Counted from the stretch's first letter, positions 24,544-34,538 are shown. The stretch: 64,000 nucleotides of DNA from Chthonomonadaceae bacterium (GCA_027459665.1 DAIDHN010000003.1:36897-100896), one strand, 5' to 3'. Made by a program: numbers and translations. The notes: generated by a model from the sequence alone, not told the origin.

Positions 24544-25413
24544 ATGACTGCTGTGTGCCTCAACTGCAAATACAACTTTTTAAAAAGAACGGTTCATATG
24601 CTTCGCTGCACTATATTCCTATTCGTTGTTGTACTCGGTGTCGTCATGCCTGCATCATTTGCACACGCTGTTCCCTCCAGCCCGAATAACTGGAAGAGAG
24701 GGTGTGCTCCTCATGGCACCTGGGTGCTGGATATGCTGAACTACGAACCAATAGACACATCGATTAACACGGCCAAGCCAATAGTATTTAATCTGAATGG
24801 TTATCAATTTATCTCCAAATTACATTTTACTAATTCTCAGAAGAGTGAAATGGCAGCCATACTTGAAGCACGAAACAATGACCTGACATCAATAGGAACA
24901 AAAGCTGTCCAACAAGGATTACACTGGAGCAGCCATACATTCCAGGCAGCCCTGGTGCAGGTTCAGCGTACATACAGCGCTAAATTTATTGATATGCTCA
25001 CATCTGCACAGATGGCCGCGCTTCCACAGATACTGAATAAAATGGAAGCAGTGTACTGGGCACAACTACCTGTAGAAGAAGTTTCTGAAGACATAAAATT
25101 GAGCAGTCTACAGGTAAAACGCCTTTTGCAACTTGGCAGAAGCTATAAAAGGCAGTGGTTCAAATTCGACGAGGCCGCTGAAACAGGTGTCATTCCTGGC
25201 AGCAACCTTCTTCGTGTCGTTACAAAACCAACTGGAATATCTGCTATGGCCACAACAAGTAAGCCGCTGATGAATCGTCTGGCCCAAAAACGAGCAGTTT
25301 TCTATAAAGCTCTTAAGATATTGACTCCAACACAGGCCAACATCGTACTCGGCTGGATTCAACAGGATGGTTTTACCACCCAGAACGCCTGGCTGCATAA
25401 ACCAATCCCTTAA
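24544..25413 (+). CDS. Secreted helical protein, unknown function
   Basis: 289 residues. An N-terminal tail with two cysteines (CLNCKYNF) precedes a signal sequence IFLFVVVLGVVMPASFAHA, so the mature protein starts near residue 48. The rest is mostly helical with repeated LT/LS..Q segments (LHFTNSQKSEMAAIL, MLTSAQMAALPQIL, LSSLQVKRLLQL, LTPTQANIVLGWI), reminiscent of Spy/LTXXQ-type periplasmic proteins, but not enough for assignment. ATG 24544 has AAGGAGATC upstream; ATG 24469 has no site. First of several exported-protein genes after the sigma-TPR gene. Confidence 0.75.
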   Translation: MTAVCLNCKYNFLKRTVHMLRCTIFLFVVVLGVVMPASFAHAVPSSPNNWKRGCAPHGTWVLDMLNYEPIDTSINTAKPIVFNLNGYQFISKLHFTNSQKSEMAAILEARNNDLTSIGTKAVQQGLHWSSHTFQAALVQVQRTYSAKFIDMLTSAQMAALPQILNKMEAVYWAQLPVEEVSEDIKLSSLQVKRLLQLGRSYKRQWFKFDEAAETGVIPGSNLLRVVTKPTGISAMATTSKPLMNRLAQKRAVFYKALKILTPTQANIVLGWIQQDGFTTQNAWLHKPIP

Positions 25414-25557
25414 ATTATTGCCATAACAATATAACCCCCTTCCATTACATGACCGCAGAACATAGGGATTATCTATGCCTTTGCAGCAAGGGGCAGGTTT
25501 CAAACTCTCATATACCTACACAAGCCAACGAAACAAAATCGACGACAGGAGGAAAAA

Positions 25558-27465
25558 ATGCCGAATCAACACCCTTCACCTAAACGACATACAACAGCAT
25601 TACTACATTCTGTCATAAAATGGCGGATACCACAACTTTTAGTTCTTTGTATTGTCTCTGTAGGCATTTACAGTTGTGGAGGCGGTAGCAACGGTGTTGG
25701 CTTGTCTCCAAACTCTATAGTAATTACTTCCGATCGATCTGTAATCCTGCCTGCTGCAGGTGCTACTTACCAGTTCCAGGCTAGCCTGGGGAGCAGTGGC
25801 GCCAGTGGCAGCAATACAAATAATCAGGTTACATGGACATCCAGTAACCCACAAATAGTTTCAGTAAACTCTACCGGGCTGGCAACTGCCATAGCAGCCA
25901 CTGGTTCTGCGGTAATTACCATAACTGCGCCTGGCATGTCTCCTGCGGAAGCAACTGTCATTATCGCCCAGCCTGCCAGCAACACCGTGATGGTTGATAG
26001 TTCTCTCATTCTCTCAAAATCAGCTTCTCAGGCGGTTCTGGCAAACACACCTGCCACTGCGCAAATAAAAACTGGTGATATCATAGCCAGTGGTAATAAG
26101 GCAGGGTTGCTTGTCAAGGTGAATTCAGTACAAAATAGCGGTAATACACTGCTTGTCAATACAACTCCCGTCTCACTGCCAGAGGCATTTAAGAATCTTA
26201 ACATCAACATCAGCAGCCTGCCGGTAACACTCACATTAGTTGTTTCGAATGGTCGTGCCAGTCTAGTGAGTCCAACAGGACAAGTGATGCCTCTAAATCG
26301 CGCCGCGCTCGGCGGCTTTACATGTGTAGATGATAAGAGTGGGAGTGCGGTACAGGCAAACTACACCGGACCAACAGTTACCCTCCCTGTACCCACAAAC
26401 CTGCATCTCGAGCTATCTACGACGGGAAGTACGCTGCCACCATTCTACTCGTTACAAAGCTTTTCGCTTTTAGTCCACATGCAGATACCTGCCAAACTGA
26501 CATTTGGATCCATCAACTTTAGTGCAGCTAATAATGTTGGATTCACCTGTACGATGCCTATTGGTTCAATTGACATACCAGCCCTGGATATTGGACCTTT
26601 TACCATAGGTGGACATCTTGCCGCAGAACTTGGTGTTAAGGTTGATGCCACAGCAAACGGGCAGTATACCATCACCCTGCCGACAATAGCTGATACACTC
26701 ACTGCCGATGATGGTGTTGAATGGAATTCTACAAGCGGTTGGCAGGCAATTACGAACAACTCTTCAAGTGGACAAACCGTTACTACTCCCGGTTCTGAAT
26801 TTTCTTCCAGCATAGAAGGTTCTGTAGGAGCTTATCTAGACTGTAAAGCTGGGATTGATCTTTCAACTTTGCTAGGAGGAGACTTGGGAGGCGTAGATCT
26901 GGCCTATGCTGAAATAGCAGGAACAATGAATCTTGGTATTCAGGCACCATTTAATGTAACTTCCAACGGTTATACCGGTCCCAAATGGGCTGCGAAGTTA
27001 GAGGTAACAGCAGGGCCAACATTACAAATCAGTGGCAGTATTACTCAACTGTTCAATTATTTGGGTCTGTCTACAAACCTTGGATCGTGGAACTTGTACG
27101 ACCAGTCATATCCTCTGGGGCAGTCTCCTATGCCAGTGATTCAAGCATCACAGTCTCAAATTACTCCAGGCACTCCGGTTACATTTACACTCACCGCAGT
27201 ACCGCCCGCTGCAGCTGGAGATGCAATCAAGTTGTATGCCTACAAGGCCAAAGGAACTGTGGGAACGGAAATTGGAACTGGAATTGTGAGTTCTACTGGA
27301 AGTACTACGATAACCTGGACGCCGACAGCTGCGCAAATTGGCAACTACGAGGTTGTACAGGCTATCTATGATAATGTTTTTGGTCAGCTTAACCTACCCT
27401 ATGCATCTACTCCAATTCCCATAAGTGTGGTACCAAGCGGCGGTGTAAGCGTCGGGATTCAGTAA
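25558..27465 (+). CDS. Lipoprotein with bacterial Ig-like domain
   Basis: 635 residues. Long N-region, hydrophobic core LLVLCIVSVGI and lipobox YSCGG (Cys40). Residues about 55-140 form a BIG2-type Ig-like domain (AAGATYQFQAS, VTWTSSNPQIVSVNSTGLATAIAATGSAVITIT). The remainder is beta-rich, with a second Ig-like segment near residue 530 (PGTPVTFTLTAVPPAAAGD). Ser/Thr-rich, few charged residues: a surface-exposed adhesin-like or structural protein. ATG 25558 has a CAGGAGGAAA site. Base composition is visibly more AT-rich than the flanking housekeeping genes, as in the next gene. Confidence 0.85.
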   Translation: MPNQHPSPKRHTTALLHSVIKWRIPQLLVLCIVSVGIYSCGGGSNGVGLSPNSIVITSDRSVILPAAGATYQFQASLGSSGASGSNTNNQVTWTSSNPQIVSVNSTGLATAIAATGSAVITITAPGMSPAEATVIIAQPASNTVMVDSSLILSKSASQAVLANTPATAQIKTGDIIASGNKAGLLVKVNSVQNSGNTLLVNTTPVSLPEAFKNLNINISSLPVTLTLVVSNGRASLVSPTGQVMPLNRAALGGFTCVDDKSGSAVQANYTGPTVTLPVPTNLHLELSTTGSTLPPFYSLQSFSLLVHMQIPAKLTFGSINFSAANNVGFTCTMPIGSIDIPALDIGPFTIGGHLAAELGVKVDATANGQYTITLPTIADTLTADDGVEWNSTSGWQAITNNSSSGQTVTTPGSEFSSSIEGSVGAYLDCKAGIDLSTLLGGDLGGVDLAYAEIAGTMNLGIQAPFNVTSNGYTGPKWAAKLEVTAGPTLQISGSITQLFNYLGLSTNLGSWNLYDQSYPLGQSPMPVIQASQSQITPGTPVTFTLTAVPPAAAGDAIKLYAYKAKGTVGTEIGTGIVSSTGSTTITWTPTAAQIGNYEVVQAIYDNVFGQLNLPYASTPIPISVVPSGGVSVGIQ

Positions 27466-27547
27466 ATGCTTCGTTAAGTAGCGGGAAAGCGGCTGTCAAC
27501 CAACTACCTAGCGAAAAGCTTAGCCTGCAATTGAAAGGTTCTATTCC

Positions 27548-28795
27548 ATGAAACCAGAAAATACTGTAAATGATGCTATTCCAAGGAGACAGTTTCTTCA
27601 AATACTGTGTAAAGGCTCAGTTGTACTGATAACCACATCTTCTCTTTACGGGTGTAGCGGCACTTCTGCCCTAATACATAGTAATGTGGGTTTGGTACGC
27701 ATGGTTATTCGGTGGCCATCCGGCAGCGGGGGAAGACTTATCCCTGCCTCAACTCAGTCAATCGTAGTTTCAGTGGAACAAAATGGGACTCAGGTCGTTC
27801 CTCAGCAAATAATAACGCCTCCATCATCTGGCAACACTACAACAGCAACATTCTCAAACGTACCGATTGGTAATGTGAGTGTGACAGCAATTGCATATCC
27901 AAATTCCACTGCAACTGGCACGCCTGTTGCGCAGCAGACTGGCTCTGTTGCAATCACAGCAGACCAAGTTACACCGCTCAATCTTGTGTTGGAAAGTACG
28001 GTGTCTAGCGTTACTGTCAGCGCTGCTCTCTTATCGACTACTGTTGGACAGGTAGTGAGTTTTACGGCGAATGCATTTGACTCAGCAGGCGAAACAGTGT
28101 TAGTAGCGCCAAAAACATGGAAATGGGTTTCCAGCAACACAGCCGTAGCAACTGTACAAGGAAGTACTTCAGATAATACTGCAGTCGTAACATCTGTAGG
28201 TTCTGGAAGTGCGATAATTTCAGCAGCATACATAGAACCTAATCCCTCAGTTGCTGGTTCTCAAACGATCACAGTTCAATCGGCAGTCAATCAAAAGAGT
28301 ATTACAGTTGCTGTGAATGCAAATCAAGGTCCATGGGATCAATCTGTGAACCCTGGGTACCCGTATGGAGTGAATGATCAGCAGCCCCCTGTTGCTGTAT
28401 CAGCTTCCAACGGCATTAGCTTTGCACAGGGAGGCGTCATAACTATAAAATACCTTTCTGGCACAGTAACGTATTTCCACCAGTTACCTGCTCCTCCTTC
28501 TTTTGATGCAAATGGCGACAGCAAAAATCCCACGAATGATATCCTCTACAATGGATACCACTTTCCAAGCTACTATGTAAACCCAACTTCCTACCCAGTT
28601 AACTCTATCGAATTACTTGGGACATTTGCCAATGCGCAGGGTGAAATTGTTGGCACGCCGTTTGCCGTTGGCAATGGACCAACTTCAGTCACTGTACCAA
28701 ATGGGGCAGTTCAACTACTGCTAGGCGCTAATGATGGAGAGTATTGGGACAATGGTGGCGCCTGGCAGATACAGGTATCGGGTCCAACATCCTGA
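27548..28795 (+). CDS. Tat-type lipoprotein with Ig-like and lectin-like C-terminal domain
   Basis: 415 residues. Twin-arginine start PRRQFLQIL, hydrophobic region and lipobox LYGC. Beta-rich segments include a BIG2-like unit (TTVGQVVSFTANAFD ... WVSSNTAVATVQG). The last 150 residues (VNANQGPWDQSVNPGYPYG ... LLLGANDGEYWDNGGAWQIQV) look like the calcium-dependent PA-IL/LecA-type galactose-binding fold; the NDGxYxDNxGxW motif supports this, while the exact family is inference. Exported, possibly carbohydrate-binding. Start ATG 27548, weak ribosome-binding site. AT-rich like its upstream neighbour. Confidence 0.8.
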   Translation: MKPENTVNDAIPRRQFLQILCKGSVVLITTSSLYGCSGTSALIHSNVGLVRMVIRWPSGSGGRLIPASTQSIVVSVEQNGTQVVPQQIITPPSSGNTTTATFSNVPIGNVSVTAIAYPNSTATGTPVAQQTGSVAITADQVTPLNLVLESTVSSVTVSAALLSTTVGQVVSFTANAFDSAGETVLVAPKTWKWVSSNTAVATVQGSTSDNTAVVTSVGSGSAIISAAYIEPNPSVAGSQTITVQSAVNQKSITVAVNANQGPWDQSVNPGYPYGVNDQQPPVAVSASNGISFAQGGVITIKYLSGTVTYFHQLPAPPSFDANGDSKNPTNDILYNGYHFPSYYVNPTSYPVNSIELLGTFANAQGEIVGTPFAVGNGPTSVTVPNGAVQLLLGANDGEYWDNGGAWQIQVSGPTS

Positions 28796-28869
28796 CAATT
28801 GTTGAATACAAATGTATCACACTTGCAAAGCATGCGGTGCAAGCAAAAATCATACCGGAAACTGAAAAC

Positions 28870-31044
28870 ATGCCACATTCTAAAACAATCAGATATGCAA
28901 AAACAGCACTATTCACTACACTGCTGGCGCTGCTTGCCGTGCTCGCCTCGGCCCAACAGATGACATTTGCGCCCTCTGCCTTAGTAGATCAATCGCATGA
29001 CTTCAAGTTCGTTGTCTCTCATTTTGCAGGCGCTCTTAACCAGACAGGTTTTCGGGTGGTCGATTCCTATGCAGATTTTCCGCCGCAAAACCTGAACAGC
29101 TTCAACCTGCTTGTCCTTCACCAGGACAATACCTCCATTCCCTGGGATGCAGCGTCAACACAGGCAGTAGATGCTTTTCTGCGGCAGGGCGGAGGGGTAC
29201 TGGTATTCGATGACAATGGCTACAGAAATCCTGCCTCACCTCCCAATCCAATCAACCAGATACTCGAAAAGTACGGTTTGCACGTAACACGCAGATGGGA
29301 AAAAGTGCCTCTTTATGTTCACAGCGCATCATCGTGGGGGCAGGGCTTTTACATAACACAATTCATACGTCGCAGCTCTGTTATCATCTCCACAGACCCT
29401 CAGCACTATAAACTGCACCCGGTAATAACCGACCCCGCAGGGCGCTGCGTAATGGGCTGGGTAAATGTTGGAAACGGAAGGCTGCTGGTAACCGGCGAAA
29501 TGATGATGATGGACCGAACACCTACTGCGGTTCATGATATGTTTGCCGTAAAACTGCTCAATGACACAGTAACCAACAGCAAAGTAAACGCTGTGTGGAC
29601 AAACATTACCTCGTGGCTTGCTACAGGCAGCACTACCCCTATTTATAAGCCAAAAGTTCTGCCTGCACATACCAGCGCTTATCCCGTGAACTTCGCTGCC
29701 AACGGCAAGCTTCGGGTTTACTACACCCTCCCCTTGCGTACACGTGCACTGTTCATCCTGGCCAAGTTTAGTAAAATATACAAACTGCTGCAAAACATGT
29801 ACCACTGCCACCCCGTGCAGCTCACACTCATGACGCTTGCAACCGATGGCGGTGCATGGACAAGTACACCACGAATTGCATTGGGAGCGCTGGCAGACAA
29901 CACTACCCTGCAGGGCTTTATGCTATGGGAAATGACAAATGCCTGGCCGCTGCCGCAACCTCCCTCGTGGGTAGAGGGATGGACGAGTTTTACCCACACA
30001 CTGCTCAGCAGTACACTGAGACTACAGGGTCAACGTGTTAAATCAATGCCCTTTACTGAACAAGAACTGACCATACACGCAGATGACCCAACCAATTTGA
30101 AGATAAACATCGCAAAGCGGGACCTTGAAGGAAAGCTGGGACGGTCTGTAACAGGTCACCGCTGGAACTACCTCAAAACAATCAAGATAGGCTTACTGCT
30201 CGATCACCTCTACCGAAGGTATGGCGTACAGCTATTCAGAAGACTCATTCATATTCATCATGCTATTTACAGTGCAGAAACAACAACAGACAATAATATT
30301 CCCATCAGTCTTCGTTCCTACACAATTCCATCGTTCTCAGAATATGTGCGTGAATGGAGCCTCGCTGCAGGACGGAACATGTCTCATTATTTTCATAGGT
30401 GGGGAGCTACCTTTTCACCTCCAAATCTGCCAGCTGCCAATGCGCAGATTAAAGCCCTGGGAGATAGTTTGGTACTAAAAGACAAACAGATGATTAGAGA
30501 AGACAAAAACGCAAAACAGGTTTATGAAGCCAACAGGCAGCAGTTATCAAATTCTTCATGGATCAATTCCATCAGCCTGAAGCACAATTTCCTGGGCGAT
30601 GTACCTGCCAGTGACTGGATTGAAAATCTTCAAAACCCACCTGCCAGATTAGCTTATTTGGCAGTACACTCTGGTGTGGATGAGCATGGATTTCTTGTTA
30701 TTCATCCGAAAACCCCAGATACTCCCTGTGTAATGGCAGTCACTGAAAAAGTGCCTGCCGCTGGGAAACCACTGCTAGTTGTAGAGGGCATGCTTCGCAA
30801 GAACGGCAGCCCTGTAACCATGAGAATCTACATTGACAGCCAGGAAGTGTGGCATAGAAACCTGCACACTCCACTGACGCCATTTTACGCCACAATCAAC
30901 CTAGATTCCTGGCTCGGAAAATCTATTCGCGTACGTGTCGAGAATGACAGCAACGGAAACTGGGGGTTTAGAGAAGTGCTTATTCACTGCATAGGGGTAA
31001 TAAACAATAACCACAAAAAGCAAACCGCCCCCGTGCATCATTAA
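28870..31044 (+). CDS. Secreted protein with GATase-like domain and degenerate metallopeptidase signature
   Basis: 724 residues. Signal peptide (TTLLALLAVLASAQQ). Residues about 30-240 resemble a ThuA/GATase-like fold (LLVLHQDNTS, FLRQGGGVLVFDDNG, GNGRLLVTGEM). The middle has a peptidase-like layout, GFMLWEMTNAWPLP followed by PSWVEGWTSFTH, which in gluzincin peptidases would be HExxH and a WxxEGxA helix: Glu is kept but both zinc His are replaced (Trp and Asn). A C-terminal beta domain (about 640-710, RIYIDSQEVWHR ... RVRVENDSNGNWGF) resembles NPCBM-type carbohydrate-binding modules. Start ATG 28870 gives a normal signal peptide; ATG 28744 would overlap the previous gene. Confidence 0.75.
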   Translation: MPHSKTIRYAKTALFTTLLALLAVLASAQQMTFAPSALVDQSHDFKFVVSHFAGALNQTGFRVVDSYADFPPQNLNSFNLLVLHQDNTSIPWDAASTQAVDAFLRQGGGVLVFDDNGYRNPASPPNPINQILEKYGLHVTRRWEKVPLYVHSASSWGQGFYITQFIRRSSVIISTDPQHYKLHPVITDPAGRCVMGWVNVGNGRLLVTGEMMMMDRTPTAVHDMFAVKLLNDTVTNSKVNAVWTNITSWLATGSTTPIYKPKVLPAHTSAYPVNFAANGKLRVYYTLPLRTRALFILAKFSKIYKLLQNMYHCHPVQLTLMTLATDGGAWTSTPRIALGALADNTTLQGFMLWEMTNAWPLPQPPSWVEGWTSFTHTLLSSTLRLQGQRVKSMPFTEQELTIHADDPTNLKINIAKRDLEGKLGRSVTGHRWNYLKTIKIGLLLDHLYRRYGVQLFRRLIHIHHAIYSAETTTDNNIPISLRSYTIPSFSEYVREWSLAAGRNMSHYFHRWGATFSPPNLPAANAQIKALGDSLVLKDKQMIREDKNAKQVYEANRQQLSNSSWINSISLKHNFLGDVPASDWIENLQNPPARLAYLAVHSGVDEHGFLVIHPKTPDTPCVMAVTEKVPAAGKPLLVVEGMLRKNGSPVTMRIYIDSQEVWHRNLHTPLTPFYATINLDSWLGKSIRVRVENDSNGNWGFREVLIHCIGVINNNHKKQTAPVHH

Positions 31045-31118
31045 ACAGGGCAATTAGCAGTCATACTTCTGAACTTATTTGCAAACATTGCGTCTTTGGC
31101 AGCCCCGCCAGCAAAAGA

Positions 31119-31148
31119 GTGGAGAGGGTGCTTACGCATCCTCTCCAC
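31119..31148. terminator. Hairpin between convergent genes
   Basis: GTGGAGAGG / CCTCTCCAC nine-bp arms extended by TGC/GCA around TTAC. No T-tract on either side; placed between the convergent 28870 and 31166 genes and able to serve both. Confidence 0.55.
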
Positions 31149-31165
31149 TGCAGACTCATAGCCTG

Positions 31166-32455
31166 CTATGGCAGCCGCACCTGCCCGGTTCGCATCTTCC
31201 ATACAAAATACCGTTCAAAGGCCAGCTTGCCCCAGTGTATCCAAGGGCCAGGAAGAAGTATCTGCACCTTGCGGTTTTTAGGGGCGTATACCCTGTCGGT
31301 CAGCATCAAAATACCTTCGTTTCCAGCGTCCATAATGCAAACAGCATCCAGCTGGCTGACTGGCTTAGCCTTGAGCGGCTGTCCTGTAATGGCAGCTGCA
31401 ATATTGCGTGCTGCTGTCTTTGCCATTACCTCGCTGATATAGCCCGTTTTGGGCACTGCACAGCCTGCAGCACACTTTTCGGGGGCAGCAACTGCTACGC
31501 TCACGCCAGCTGCATACACCTCAGGGTATTTTTGATGACGATACATGTCATCTGTTTCAATAAACCCTCTCTCGTTGCCCAGGCCGCTCTTCCGTACAAC
31601 AGAGGCTCCCAGAAATGGAGGGATGATCATTCCATACCGGTACGGCAGTGATTTGCCTGCCAGGTCTTCTGCTGCACCGGCAGGTGCGTCTGCCCTGTGC
31701 AGTTTGCCCTGCCTAAACCACACCTCGTCTGGTTCCACCCTCTCTATCACCGCATCTGTCACCCAGTGAATGCCGGTATGCCTAAAAAACCACTCTGTCA
31801 TGGGCCGAGAGGCTGTCATGCCGCCAATTCCAAAATGCCCGGCATAGGGTTCAGAGGTAATATAGGTCACTGGCACCTGTTTGCGTATGCCCAGCCTGCG
31901 CAGTGCGTACTCTACGTTGAATACAAATTCATACGCCGCACCATAACAGGCTGCCCCCTGAGTGGCACCAATGAGTACTGGGCCTGGGTGCTGCGTAAAC
32001 TTTTGCCAGGCTTCTCCAGCATGCTCCGCATGCTCCAGATTGCATATCGACCAGGTGTTGCCCTGTTTTGGCCCAAGCCCCTCTACTGCCTCAAAGTCTA
32101 CATGCGGCCCTGTAGCCACTACCAGAAAATCGTAATGCAGAGTTTTCTGCTCTCCATCGGCAACTTTGCGCACCTGCACCATGCGATGCTCCGGCTCTAT
32201 GCTCTCAATTTCAGCCTGTAAAAACCCGATACCCTTGCGCTGAAGCGATTTGGAAACCGGAAACGTGATCTGTTTAGCCGTACGCCATCCCAAAGGGAGC
32301 CAGATCAGAGAAGGAATAAAGGTAAACGTGTCGCTGCGGTCTACTACCAGCACTTCATGTCTGCCTTTCAGCAAACGCTGCAGTTCATATGCAGCAGTAA
32401 GGCCGGCAAAACTGCCGCCCAGAATTACTATTTGTTTGCGTTCAACTGCTTTCAT
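31166..32455 (-). CDS. Sulfide:quinone oxidoreductase-like flavoprotein
   Basis: 429 residues. FAD fold IVILGGSFAGLTAAYEL at the N-terminus, DFLVVATGP, then QGAACYGAAYEFVFNVEYALR and a C-terminal GCAVPKTGYISEVMAKTAARNI. The Cys in the CYGAAYEF motif and the Cys just before AVPKTG match the two redox cysteines of SQR-type enzymes that transfer electrons from sulfide to quinone at the membrane; related NADH dehydrogenases lack them. Three further cysteines (KCAAGC) cluster near the second. The C-terminal helix (WGKLAFERYFVWKM) fits membrane association. ATG 32455 has a GGGAGGTG site; monocistronic by appearance. Confidence 0.85.
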   Translation of the reverse strand: MKAVERKQIVILGGSFAGLTAAYELQRLLKGRHEVLVVDRSDTFTFIPSLIWLPLGWRTAKQITFPVSKSLQRKGIGFLQAEIESIEPEHRMVQVRKVADGEQKTLHYDFLVVATGPHVDFEAVEGLGPKQGNTWSICNLEHAEHAGEAWQKFTQHPGPVLIGATQGAACYGAAYEFVFNVEYALRRLGIRKQVPVTYITSEPYAGHFGIGGMTASRPMTEWFFRHTGIHWVTDAVIERVEPDEVWFRQGKLHRADAPAGAAEDLAGKSLPYRYGMIIPPFLGASVVRKSGLGNERGFIETDDMYRHQKYPEVYAAGVSVAVAAPEKCAAGCAVPKTGYISEVMAKTAARNIAAAITGQPLKAKPVSQLDAVCIMDAGNEGILMLTDRVYAPKNRKVQILLPGPWIHWGKLAFERYFVWKMRTGQVRLP

Positions 32456-32690
32456 GTCGCACCTCCCGCCTCTCCTGACTGGAGAGGAACTGCATATCAC
32501 ATTTCTATTCTATCCCCTGCCGCATCTATTCGCAATCCGCCAAAAGAATGATTATAGCAAAATATATATAATTGACTATAGCGCAATTGAAAAGTATTTA
32601 AAATGCCGTACTGCATATAAAAATAAGCGGGCAAAACAGGCATACTATTTGCTATCATAACAAAGAATACTTCAGGGAAAAAGCACAGAC

Positions 32691-34217
32691 ATGAACTTGA
32701 AAACAACTACAGCTGCATACAACAGAATACACCGCGCCATTGAAAAAGTTCAAACTACTTTAGCGCGCCCACTGTTTGCCTTGCTGCTCATTGGCGGCCT
32801 TTGCAGCACGGCGGCCCATGCTCAAAAGCAGTTAGTGACTGTGCGAGGCATTGAAGACACCGACTCAATACTGCACAACCCTGCCATGGGGTGGGTCTAT
32901 TACGATTCGTCTGACAGGCCATTTTCACAACAATGGTGGCAAAGCAACCAGACTGCCCTCAGCATGTGCAATATCTGGTACTGGCGAGATACCTGGGCGA
33001 AACTTGAGCCGCAGCAGGGCAGGTATGCATGGCAGTATAACCCCAAATTCAAACAATACATTCAGCAGATACTCGACCATGGCTTCAAACTTGCCTTTAG
33101 AGTGATTGTAGACAGTCATAACTTTAGCGTACAGGCAACGCCGCAATGGGTAAGAGACATGGGTGTTAGGGGGCGCATCAGGGCTACTCACACCTACTCA
33201 GGAAAACTAGTCAGCTTATGGTCACCCAACTATGATGACCCAATTTTCAAAGCACAGTTCGCCCGGTTTATACAGGCATTTGGCAAGGAATTTGATGACC
33301 CTGCAAAAGTAGATTTTATAGATGCCAACGGCCTGGGCTGGTGGGGAGAAGTACATCATCTGAGGCTGCCGGCTTCCGAATACGACCAGGAATACAACTG
33401 GATATGTTCTACCTATCACAATGCATTCAAACATGTGCTGCTGGTAACCAATGTATTCTCCGAGTTTTCTCAAGGGAGCGGTGAAGCAGATATTGAAATT
33501 GCTCATGACAAATATGGCTACCTTTTCAGGCGCGACGGCCTTGGCAGTCACTGGTATTCAGATGCAAACATCAAAACGTTCGATACAAACATGTTCCCTG
33601 CCAGCCCGCTGTTTGGAGAATTGTGCTACGGCAGCTGGAATGCCGAGGATGAGAAGGCAGAAGCTGCCTTTGGAATAAAAAACTTTCACGATGATTTGGT
33701 ATGGGGTATGAGCCAGGGCCTGCAAAGCCATATCAACACCATGAATTTCACCTCAGCCTGGCAGCAGTACGCACCTGAGCAAATTGCCAGGTTCAACCGC
33801 CATGGCGGTTATCGCTTCTATCCAGATAAAATAGAGTACTCTGCCGTTGTTGAGAAGGGCAGACTCTGTACGATAAAATCACGCTGGAAAAATGCCGGGG
33901 TCGGTGTTCTTCCCAATGCGGCGCCGCAGTGGAACCATAAATACAGGCTCGCCTATGCGCTGCTTCCGCTGCACAGCCAGTCTCCTCAGCAAATATGCCT
34001 GGAACAGCAGGCGCATCTTTCCAACTGGGCGGCAGGCAAGACTTTTGCATACAATACAACCTTCCGCTGCTCTCTTCCCCCCGGTACATATCGGCTCGCA
34101 GTGGGAATAGTAGATACGACCAGACAAAACACACCCGCCATTGAGATGGCTGCTTCCAATCTGACCCGGCTGGGCTTATGGTACCTTTTGGGCACGGTTA
34201 CAGTAAAAAAGGGGTGA
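32691..34217 (+). CDS. Secreted glycoside-hydrolase-like protein (DUF4832-type)
   Basis: 508 residues with an uncleaved-looking long N-region and signal core LFALLLIGGLCSTAAHA, mature from about residue 45. The body reads as a TIM-barrel of GH42/DUF4832 type: NPAMGWVYYD, IWYWRDTWAKLEPQQGRYAWQ, LAFRVIVDSH, ANGLGWWGEVHHL with an acidic residue where such enzymes keep the acid/base, GLGSHWYS, FGELCYGSW. The C-terminal 120 residues are a beta-sandwich (SRWKNAGVGVLP). Substrate unknown. ATG 32691 follows a CAGGGAAA site; a promoter region of 190 AT-rich bases separates it from the divergent SQR-like gene. Confidence 0.75.
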   Translation: MNLKTTTAAYNRIHRAIEKVQTTLARPLFALLLIGGLCSTAAHAQKQLVTVRGIEDTDSILHNPAMGWVYYDSSDRPFSQQWWQSNQTALSMCNIWYWRDTWAKLEPQQGRYAWQYNPKFKQYIQQILDHGFKLAFRVIVDSHNFSVQATPQWVRDMGVRGRIRATHTYSGKLVSLWSPNYDDPIFKAQFARFIQAFGKEFDDPAKVDFIDANGLGWWGEVHHLRLPASEYDQEYNWICSTYHNAFKHVLLVTNVFSEFSQGSGEADIEIAHDKYGYLFRRDGLGSHWYSDANIKTFDTNMFPASPLFGELCYGSWNAEDEKAEAAFGIKNFHDDLVWGMSQGLQSHINTMNFTSAWQQYAPEQIARFNRHGGYRFYPDKIEYSAVVEKGRLCTIKSRWKNAGVGVLPNAAPQWNHKYRLAYALLPLHSQSPQQICLEQQAHLSNWAAGKTFAYNTTFRCSLPPGTYRLAVGIVDTTRQNTPAIEMAASNLTRLGLWYLLGTVTVKKG

Positions 34218-34251
34218 CCTGCATGGCTGTTGATGCCAGACAGATGCCGGC

Positions 34252-34476
34252 TTAGTCTGCACAACGGTTATGATCTGCTTCTGCATACACAGGCTGCCCT
34301 GCATGGCCGCAACGGCGGCAGTAAACCGCATTGAGCACCGGGCAGCCAGCTATGCCGGCTCCTATCTGGTAGCTCGGAAGAGATACTACATCAGAAGATG
34401 TACATTTTTCGCACCGAGCGCAGGCAGATAATAGAATATGGCTTTTATACACAGAATTCAGTTCATTCAACTTCAT
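34252..34476 (-). CDS. Small Cys-rich, zinc-ribbon-like protein
   Basis: 74 residues, minus strand in the 320-base gap between two plus-strand genes. Four to six cysteines are arranged as CARCEKC and YCRRCG, like a zinc ribbon, with one further Cys. Starts at ATG 34476 (AGAAAGG close upstream) or ATG 34512. No relative recognised. The frame is longer than expected by chance in such a gap and has paired cysteines, which is the whole support. Confidence 0.45.
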   Translation of the reverse strand: MKLNELNSVYKSHILLSACARCEKCTSSDVVSLPSYQIGAGIAGCPVLNAVYCRRCGHAGQPVYAEADHNRCAD

Positions 34477-34538
34477 CAGCCTTTCTCGTGCATACTCTTT
34501 GTATGAAACCATTCTTTTACGCCAAAAAGGAAAATGCC

